From NCBI RefSeq assembly GCF_037975245.1, contig NC_092575.1:26376841-26440840 (forward strand): DNA of 64,000 nt, given 5' to 3'. Both the position numbers and the translations under genes were made by a program. A model generated the notes under the pieces. The model did not search any database. It was not told the origin of the DNA and was given only the letters and a program-made list of their open reading frames with translations. The DNA comes from Apostichopus japonicus (lineage: Eukaryota; Echinodermata; Holothuroidea; Aspidochirotida; Stichopodidae). Of the stretch, positions 55,788 through 64,000 are shown piece after piece. Each line of letters opens with the position of its first letter. The first letter of the stretch is position 1.

Positions 55788-58432
55788 GGTAAATAACTAT
55801 AATAATGATTCTTTTTCAACGACATGCGCTTGTATCTCTCCTTCTTCTTCTTCTCCTCCTCCTCCTCCTCCTCCTCCTCCTCCTCCTCCTCCTCCTCCTC
55901 CTCCTCCCCCTCCTCCCCCTCCTCCTCCTCCTCCTCCTCCTCCCCCCTCCTCCTCCTCCTCCTCCTCCTCCTCTCTTCTTCTTCCTCCTCCTCCTCCTCT
56001 TCTTCTTCTTCTTCTTCTTCCTCCTCCTCCTCCTCCTCCTTTTCCTCATATCCCTCCTCCTCCTAATCAAAGGAGACGCAAACCCAACTATCATCTTTAG
56101 CTAATATGACAGAGATCTCTTTGAAGAACAACTTCATCAAAAACAGCTGAGTCAAATCTTGCTCCATTCGGGAGATATTCCAATTTAGTACTCGCATCTC
56201 TTTGTAAAGCTGTGACGTCATACTGCCGCTATAATCTGAAACCTTTGACTTTCTCTGTGTTTTTCTTGTCATATTTTCAAGATATTAATGCTTACATTTT
56301 TGACCCTGAAACTATAATGACATCCTTAGGTCATGTTAAGAACGGCCATAATTCAGCATTTTGCAAATTTAAATTTCCATTACAGAAAATTAAGTAATTA
56401 AGTAGGGGGTGTGGCTAATGGTATGAAGAGGTATCGTGGGAGCAGTTTGCAGTTCATATCCAAATGGTCTAGAATTGAAAAACCATAATATTTTGATACT
56501 TCCTTTCGTGGTATGCCTAATGTAAAATTAAAGAAGAGCGTGTTCTCCGTAAAAAAGGTATAATTTATGAGAATCAGTCCAGACATATATGCATAGCTTA
56601 AAGCTGATTACCTTATAATGAAAAAAAAAATGAATGTTCAAAAGAAAATGAACATTCAGTTTGTTGTTTCAACACAAATCAACTGTCTAAAACCAACCTA
56701 AAAATGTTGAATATTATTTACGTGTTCTGATGAAATATTTTGTTTATTGTTGTTTATTTTATTCTTCATTTACAGGGGGAATATTTCAACGGTCAGTAGA
56801 ATAACCACGATATTCGAATCTTAAGAGACCGAAGGAATCCATCTTTAATCTATCTAATGTAGCAGGAATAATTGATGTTCTTTCATCTTTATGTTTAATT
56901 TTAATAATATTAATTACAAGTTGTGGTAGAAACTTATCAATTCCATAGTATATTGATTTTTTTTTTGTCGTTCTGACTGAATCTATAGTCACTTCATAAA
57001 TTATTCTTTCAAGTTTTACTTTTGTTTTTTGAGTGTTTTCTTTCATTTTGATGGTTAAAGTTAACGGGTCATTGATATAACTACTTGAAACCAAAAACTA
57101 CTTAAAACAATGCGAGTGAATGTCTGGGGTCACGTGGTATTGCGACCAATCGGGCATTGCTGTACTATGGTCATGCAGTTACAGGGACCATAAACCCGTG
57201 ATAGCCTCAAGTCCTAAAAAACCCATATAGCGCCGAGTGTACAATCTGCGGTAGTATGAAGTATGGGGAGAAGGAGGGAGGGGGGAGGGGGAGGGATGGA
57301 AAGACACATTTCCTTATACCCGTCCATATTGACTTAACCCTGGCTACCATATCGCATCATGTAAAACGCCAGAGGAAAAAGAAGGGTGAGTGGGGGGGGG
57401 GTGGAGGAGTCCCTTAAGAACCAGACAAAATCAGGGAAACAACATTGAGCTCAAAATTATAAAACAAAAATGGTATACTACGGTCTATGAATTGAAATAA
57501 TAAGGTGAACCAGTGATGTTGTGAGTCCGTATGAAGTTGAAGTACCCCCCCCCACCCCAACTGAAATGTTAAAATAGTAGTTATACCCCGCGTATTCATT
57601 GTGAACAAAGATTGGTTCTAATCCTAAATTACCTCTTCCTGTAGAATTTTAAGCTATATGTGAGAATAAAAGTAAATTATAGTAAATATTGTTTTATTAT
57701 TATTATTATTTTTAGCTTCATTTCTTCTTGTCTTCATTCATTTAACACTTTAGAATTTTTAATTTTAGAATTAAATATTTTTAGAATATTTGATCTTCTT
57801 CTAAGAAGCATCGCACGAAAATATATATCAAAATATCGATTTGTCTTTATTTCTTCTTAACCACACATGAAAGGAGAAAGACTTTTGCGACTAAAAATTT
57901 AATATTTAACTTCATAAGAGATCTATTTTGGACAACAAAATGAGAAACAAACATATTTTTAGCTACACCTGCTTTGTCCTACATGAAAAAAATATAACAA
58001 AAGTAAAAAAAAAAAGAAACACGGAAGATAAAAACAAAAAAAAACAAGCAAGGACGAGGAAGTATTTCAACAGGTTGAATTGTAGCCTCGACAAACTCCA
58101 AACTACCTGCAACAATCTATAATATTATATGAACGAATATTAGTAAACTGAAAACACATGTAACTTAATCTCTATATCATTGCACGAATATGGTATGGAC
58201 GATTGAGTCGAAGTAAATATACCATATTTTTGTTTCAGTGTTATGACAGAATAATTGGTTTTTATTTATTATAGTGGTAACACAAAAAAAACCCCATCAA
58301 AAACAAACGTGGTTTCGGTTAATTAGGTCAAGCATAGTATTTCGTTAATCTAACAGGAAACTCAGTACATTTTCTTCCTCAATTATTTTGGTATAGCCCA
58401 TCGTTATAATAACTAGGCATAAGAGTGTTTGG
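55788..58432. other. Peroxidase 3' region and intergenic DNA
   Basis: The 3' UTR probably starts with a short exon and a donor at 55788-55795. A large CTC-repeat tract follows (55841-56060). The rest is AT-rich with scattered G-runs. Minus frames at 56786-57094 and 56398-56586 show no recognisable motif. Confidence 0.45.
55841..56060. repeat. (CTC)n / (TTC)n trinucleotide microsatellite
   Basis: About 220 bp of CTC with CTT and CCC interruptions. It produces poly-Pro, poly-Leu, poly-Ser and poly-Arg frames on both strands; none is a gene. Confidence 0.97.
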
Positions 58433-58501
58433 TATAAACCTGCTTATCCATTTCCGTCGCCGGTCGATAAATTGAGACATCGAAGAAAGAACGATAATGA
58501 G
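58433..58501 (+). promoter_or_regulatory. Possible promoter and 5' untranslated exon of the next gene
   Basis: TATAAA at 58433-58438 is followed about 60 bp later by a strong donor, AATGAG|GTAAGT, ending at 58501. Spacing fits a TATA promoter with a short first exon. The next exon (60488) begins after CCTTACAG. The link is an inference from layout. Confidence 0.3.
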
Positions 58502-59252
58502 GTAAGTTGTAATTTCTAGACTCTGTTTGTGATATAAATGGTCAATTTTTGGAGGAGGGGGGGGGGGGGTGGTAGGTAGGTAGGACGGGTTGGGTTCGGT
58601 TGCAAGGTGGTATGGGATTTAAAGTTGTAACTTATTTTCAAAGTTCAAATTGCCCATATCTTGTGGTTCTATATACATACCGTTTATGAAACATAACATA
58701 TCTGAAACAGTAAGATAGTTCAGTCGGCCAAAACGCGGCAGACACTTTGCACGGTAAACTGAGGGTTAAAGGTCACAAGAAAATATAGAAAAAGAAGAAG
58801 AAAATACGCTATTAAAAAATAATAAAAAAAAAGGTACTGACATAACATATGGATGCTGAAATTGATTGTGATTGAATTTATATCTGAATTTAAAATGGTT
58901 TACACTAATGCGATTAGTAAGGCCAGGCGAGTGTCACGTGCTTCCAATTAATGTTTTTTGTCTCTTAGTTTGAGGTTCCCAGTTATGTGTCAAGATTACA
59001 TGAATTTGGTGACAATATCGAAAAGTAATAACCCAACGTAAAAATAAGGTAAATAAAATGAAAAATATTCGTATCAATTTGGTATCATAACTACAAGGTA
59101 CTATTTTTTTTCAGGAGATAATTCATATCATTCGCTATAAATAAATAAGCGTCAATTTTACTGGAAAACATCAGGGGGAGGCTAGGGGAAAGGGGTGGGG
59201 GACTCTTGGAGGCTTCATACAAGTTTAATTTTACAAAACAATAATTTACACT

Positions 59253-59999
59253 TTATCTGATCATTTTTAGTGTTTTGAATAAACTCAGTAAGGGTAAAGA
59301 AAACACGCAACTAATTTTCAGAATTGGAAGCGTTAACGAATTAAATAAGAAAGTATCAGAAGAGGAAGCTGACTCTACTGGGAGGTTGACGCCAGCCCTG
59401 GCAATACCACCCTCCCGGGAGAACTTAACCAAAAAAAAAGGGGTAGGAGGATATAGCTTCCCGGTGGCTGGACTGTTCCCGGAAGAAAACTTTACTTCCG
59501 GAGTATGACTCACAAGTCCTCTAGCCACCGGCTTCCTAAACTAGGGCCCCGTTTCTCTCTGCAGTGCAGAAGCCAATCTGTCAGGTTAATAGCGATACAC
59601 CGTAATCTGACCAATGTACTACGTATCTGCTGCAATGGCAGTATTGACAGTCAAAGTGGGTGGGGAGGGGATAATGATTTTCGATTTCAGGGAATCCTTA
59701 CATCCTTTAAGTTTTTATTTCTTTATCTGCATGGCATTATTGAATTAGAGCCCGTATACAAAATGGCGTGTTACAAACCTCCCCCATCACCACCCCTACC
59801 CTCTCCCCCACCCCTCCAGCATCAAACTAGTTCCGTCCTTTATACACTCACAGTATATGTTTGGTCATGCACAGTTACGTCACATATGCCTATATCATTG
59901 ATGCTACGCAGCTTCACTCCGACATACGTGTTGTACGGAGAGATGTCTCCGGTTGCTCCGAAAGCTTTATTTTGTGCTTGGATAAATCTAAGTTCGTAA
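59253..59999. other. Long open frames without recognised content
   Basis: Plus frames at 59275-59508 and 59505-59999 overlap in different frames and show no known motif; they lie in what should be the first intron of the downstream gene. The end of the first frame, with paired CCCGG and GGGAG runs, looks like repeat-derived DNA. Confidence 0.25.
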
Positions 60000-60506
60000 A
60001 ATTCATCTTGCTAAAATTGAGCTTTTACATACTAGAAAGTTGCTCTTTAATTTTTACAAAGTAAGAAATATAATACATAAAAAAAATCTATGTATAAATA
60101 GAGAATACACGATATGTTGAAATCAAACACCTTAACAGAGTACCAGCAAATTTAGAGAACACAACTATAGTATGATCGTAATAATAATACCATATAGTAT
60201 CATCTTTCGAAGGTAAGAAGGCAAGAAAGGTTGGGGGTGGGGGGGGGGTGCGGGAAATTGCTCCAATCATGATGCCTACTCCCCAGTTGTCTCCTCCTAT
60301 GCATTTTATTGTCATTGTCTAAACCCTCCTGATTCCAAAATAAATTATATGTGTTCATCTATTTTGTTGGTTGACCTGACAATTTTTGTTGTTGATAAGA
60401 TTAACGGTAATAAAAGATATTCCAATTGATTCTATCAGGCCCATACTAATACTCTTTTGTTGTTTATATTAATGTTTTCCCTTACAGAGTTACAGCACGT
60501 CTTAAG

Positions 60507-63500
60507 ATGGGAATGCTGTAAGTAATGAATCGAATCTGTCATTAGTTTGATTGAAGTAGCCTCTTCAGTTGGATTTGCTTTTTTTGTTGACAATTTTGCC
60601 AAACCTGCTAACTACTTACTCAAAAAAATATAACTATAGGCCACTCTGAGAATTCCACACGCATGCGCGTATAATCATCGTGTAGTTTGACCTCATTCCA
60701 TCTAAGAAAATTCGTCACCCAGACACTGTTCTCGTATAGTACATATATTATGTACTATAATTAGTAATCGAAGTGGCTAGTTAAGCAAAGTATATTTTCA
60801 TTATTATGCGATTTGCAGGCTCGGATCCAGGAGGATGAGGAGAGGGGGGGGGCAGGGGGTGGGAGGGACACGCCCCATTTCAATCTCACACAAAAGTTTG
60901 CAAGTTGTTTTTGGCCTGGGCAAAATTTTACGATAAGACTAAGCATAGTCTAAATATGCCTCAGAATACGACATTTGGCGCCTCAAATCATGAGGGTCAA
61001 ATTCAAAATCCCCAAGGCCATATCCCTCTTATAAAAGATCCCAGGTCCGCCCGTGAAGTGATTCTCGAACTGAATCGAAATATACCTGAATCAACAAAAA
61101 GTACTATCTTGCTTGGCATGTGACTTTTTTACTTTATTTAATTACAATACAACCTATCAGTTTTACTATTCTGTAGTAACATTAAATGAATTTCAACATC
61201 TTTAGCAAACTTGGAATCTCTTGCTTGTATGGTCTTCATTTCAACATCTTTAGCAGAATTGGAATTTCGTGTTTGTATGGTCTTCATTTCAACATCTTTA
61301 GCAGAATTGGAATCTCTTGTTTGTATGGTCTTCATAATTTACATCTTTATCGGGATTGGAATATCTTATTTGTATGGGCTTCACAATTTACATCTCTATA
61401 GGGATTGGAATATCTTGTTTGTATGAGCTTCATTTCAACATCTTTATCGGGATTGGAATATCGTGTTTGTATGGTTCCCAAAATTCACATCTTTATCAGG
61501 ATTGGAATATCTTGTTTGTATGGTTTTCATAAGTTACATCTTTATCAGGATTGCAATATCTTGTTTGTAAGGTCTTCCTAATTTACATCTTTGTTGGGAT
61601 TGGAATATCTTGTTTGTATGGTCTTCGTTAGTTACATCTTTATCGGGATTGCAATATCTTGTTTGTATGGTCTTCATGATTTACATCTTTATCGGGATTT
61701 GATTATCTTGTTTGTATAATCTTCGTTAGTTACATCTTTATCGGGATTTGAATATCTTGTTTGTATGGTCTTCCTAATTTACATCTTTATCGGGTTTTGA
61801 ATATCTTGTTTGTATGGCCTTCGTTAGTTACATTTTTATCTGGATTTGAATATCTTGTTTGTATGGCCTTCGTTAGTTACATCTTTATCGGGATTGGAAT
61901 ATCTTGTTTGTATGGTCTTCATAATTTACATCTTTATCGGGATTTGATTATCTTGTTTGTATAATCTTCGTTAGTTACATCTTTATCGGGATTTGAATAT
62001 CTTGTTTGTATGGTCTTCCTAATTTACATCTTTATCGGGTTTTGAATATCTTGTTTGTATGGCCTTCGTTAGTTACATCTTTATCTGGATTTGAATATCT
62101 TGTTTGTATGGCCTTCGTTAGTTACATCTTTATCGGGATTGGAATATCTTGTTTGTATGGTCTTCATAATTTACATCTTTATCGGGATTTGATTATCTTG
62201 TTTGTATAATCTTCGTTGGTTACATCTTTATCGGGTTTTGAATATCTTGTTTGTATGGCCTTCGTTAGTTACATCTTTATCTGGATTTGAATATCTTGTT
62301 TGTATGGCCTTCGTTAGTTACATCTTTATCGGGATTTGAATATCTTGTTTGTATGGTCTTCCTAATTTACATCTTTATCGGGGTTTGAATATCTTGTTTG
62401 TATGGCCTTCGTTAGTTACATCTTTATCTGGATTTGAATATCTTGTTTGTATGGCCTTCGTTAGTTACATCTTTATCGGGATTTGAATATCTTGTTTGTA
62501 TGGTCTTCCTAATTTACATCTTTATCGGGTTTTGAATATCTTGTTTGTATGGCCTTCGTTAGTTACATCTTTATCGGGATTGGAATATCTTGTTTGTATA
62601 ATCTTCACTAATTTACATGTTTATCGGGATTGGAATATTTTGTTTGTATATATGGTCTTCATAAATTACATCTTTATAACGTTTGGAATATCTTGTTTGT
62701 ATGGTCTTCGTTAGTTACATCTTTATAACGTTTGGAATATCTTGTTTGTATGGTCTTCATAATTTACATCTTTATCGGGATTTGATTATCTTGTTTGTAT
62801 AATCTTCGTTAGTTACATCTTTATCGGGACTGGAATATCTTGTTTGTATAATCTTCACTAATTTACATCTTTATCGGGATTGGAATATCTTGTTTGTATG
62901 GTTTTCATAAGTTACATCTTTATCGGGATTGCAATATCTTGTTTGTAAGGTCTTCCTAATTTACATCTTTGTTGGGATTGGAATATCTTGTTTGTATGGT
63001 CTTCGTTAGTTACATCTTTATAACGTTTGGAATATCTTGTTTGTATGGTCTTCATAATTTACATCTTTATCGGGATTTGATTATCATGTTTGTATTATCT
63101 TCGTTAGTTACATCTTTATCGGGATTTGAATATCTTGTTTGTATGGTCTTCCTAATTTACATCTTTATCGGGTTTTGAATATCTTGTTTGTATGGCTTTT
63201 GTTAGTTACATCTTTATCGGGATTGGAATATCTTGTTTGTATAATCTTCACTAATTTACATCTTTATCGGGATTGGAATATTTTGTTTGTATATATGGTC
63301 TTCATAAATTACATCTTTATAACGTTTGGAATATCTTGTTTGTATGGTCTTCATAAGTTGTAACGATATTTGTTGTCACACGTGTACATGGTTACAACTG
63401 CAAGTGTAAAACTGCTCTTTTTCCCCCTTCTTTTTCTTGGTTTAAGGTCCTTGTTTCTTCAGGTTTTGCTTTTGTCATCACACTTTGGCATTGTGACGTC

Positions 63501-63550
63501 AGAATGCGAAGATGGTACGTGTAAAGAAACGCGAGATATGGACCTTGCTG
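60507..63550 (+). CDS. N-terminus of a secreted protein, gene truncated by window edge
   Basis: Two coding exons are proposed: 60507-60517 (exon 60488-60517, ATG GGA ATG CT) and 63447-63550. Phases agree and give a signal peptide (MGMLSLFLQVLLL, ending near GIVTS) followed by a Cys- and acid-rich mature start (ECEDGTCKETRDMDLAG). The donors CT|GTAAGT and CTG|GTAAAT are sound. The architecture (untranslated exon; exon with only three or four codons ending in phase 2; signal-peptide exon ending in phase 1) copies that of the peroxidase gene upstream, so a peroxidase paralogue is possible. No peroxidase motif is visible in the part present. Confidence 0.5.
61188..63358. repeat. 49-bp minisatellite, about 44 copies, with 245-bp higher-order period
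   Basis: Unit: TTACATCTTTATCGGGATTT then GAATATCTTGTTTGTATGG and TCTTCG-type text. Stretches starting at 61761 and 62006 are almost identical over 204 bp, exactly 245 (5 x 49) apart, and a related block recurs at 62496 (10 units on). Many 60-74-residue frames here are repeat translations. It fills most of the intron 60518-63446. Confidence 0.95.
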
Positions 63551-64000
63551 GTAAATCATGTTCACAACTTAATCAATATATTGTTTATTAACGCCTAATG
63601 TGAGATGTTCATTGGGGAGCAGGATTGCGGTGAAGAAGGATGGTCTTATAGCTATACTTTGCAACACGCATGCGCAACGTTGTATGCACTATTATAGTTT
63701 AAGCATGTACCAAGGAATGCCTTTTAAATGATGAAAATCGGATAGCCGCATTTGGCAGCAAAGCCCCCGTAGCATAACCAAATATTTCTCAAAGGGAAGG
63801 GTGTCTCCTGCCCATAGACTCATCTCCCTAGATCCCTCCCAGGACGTTTCGAACTCCGACTACGGGCCTGCGAATGAAAGAGAAAGGTGAAGAGAGGTGG
63901 AGAGAGAGGTCAGGGGCGGGAGAAAAAGTGAAATAAAGTAAACTAAATTATCGTGGGAGAGGGATTCTTTATCAATGTAGGACCGCCATGCTCATTTACA
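63551..64000. other. Right end of window, intron DNA
   Basis: After the donor at 63551 I see no acceptor and coding block that would extend the secreted protein. Text at 63760-63870 (CCCCCGTAGC, CTACGGGCCTG) resembles other MITE ends but has no complete pair. Confidence 0.4.

Noticed and set aside
55765-56104. Poly-Pro, poly-Leu, poly-Ser and poly-Arg frames
   Set aside because: All come from the CTC microsatellite; only the first bases, up to 55787, belong to the peroxidase.
61186-63363. Many 65-74-residue frames
   Set aside because: Translations of the 49-bp minisatellite; near-identical frames recur at multiples of 245 bp.

Overview
The window looks like a piece of an AT-rich animal nuclear genome. 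It has short exons with canonical GT-AG introns (plus one clear GC-AG), many minisatellites, and hAT- and TTAA-type DNA transposon remnants. The proteins I recognise are ordinary animal ones. Together with a MPO-type secreted haem peroxidase gene and a large load of short DNA transposons, this suggests a marine deuterostome invertebrate, perhaps an echinoderm. That placement is an inference, not something the sequence proves.

Layout. (1) 1-20156, + strand: the last 21 recognised exons of a UBE3B-type HECT ubiquitin ligase, cut by the left window edge at about human residue 200 and complete through the HECT catalytic cysteine to the stop. Its introns are loaded with tandem repeats, including a 37-copy 92-bp array. 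(2) 20157-23486: the convergent 3' region, with an 81-bp repeat and a truncated hAT MITE. (3) 23487-26216, - strand: CCDC86/Cgr1-type nucleolar protein, four coding exons. (4) 26223-31863: mostly non-coding, with three DNA-transposon MITEs. (5) 31938-33104, - strand: single-exon F-box protein. (6) 33354-36812, - strand: an unrecognised five-exon small gene whose splice phases all agree, with a CRE-like site just upstream. (7) 37000-42000: transposon-rich intergenic DNA with a 26-bp minisatellite. (8) 42.1-55.8 kb, + strand: a complete 717-residue animal haem peroxidase with 12 coding exons, one of whose introns holds a 2.3-kb hAT element with two further elements nested in it. (9) 58.4-63.55 kb, + strand: the first exons of another secreted protein with the same 5' gene architecture, running off the right edge. 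Its last visible intron is filled by a 49-bp minisatellite with a 245-bp higher-order period.

The most unusual signal is structural. In five introns of two unrelated genes (four in UBE3B, one in CCDC86) the locally duplicated unit spans the 3' end of an exon together with its 5' splice site. One case has grown into about ten copies of a 36-bp unit, most carrying an intact GAT|GTAAGT donor. In a sixth intron the 92-bp array begins at intron position +3. In the F-box gene a similar small array spans the stop codon. I saw no RNA genes and no CRISPR array.
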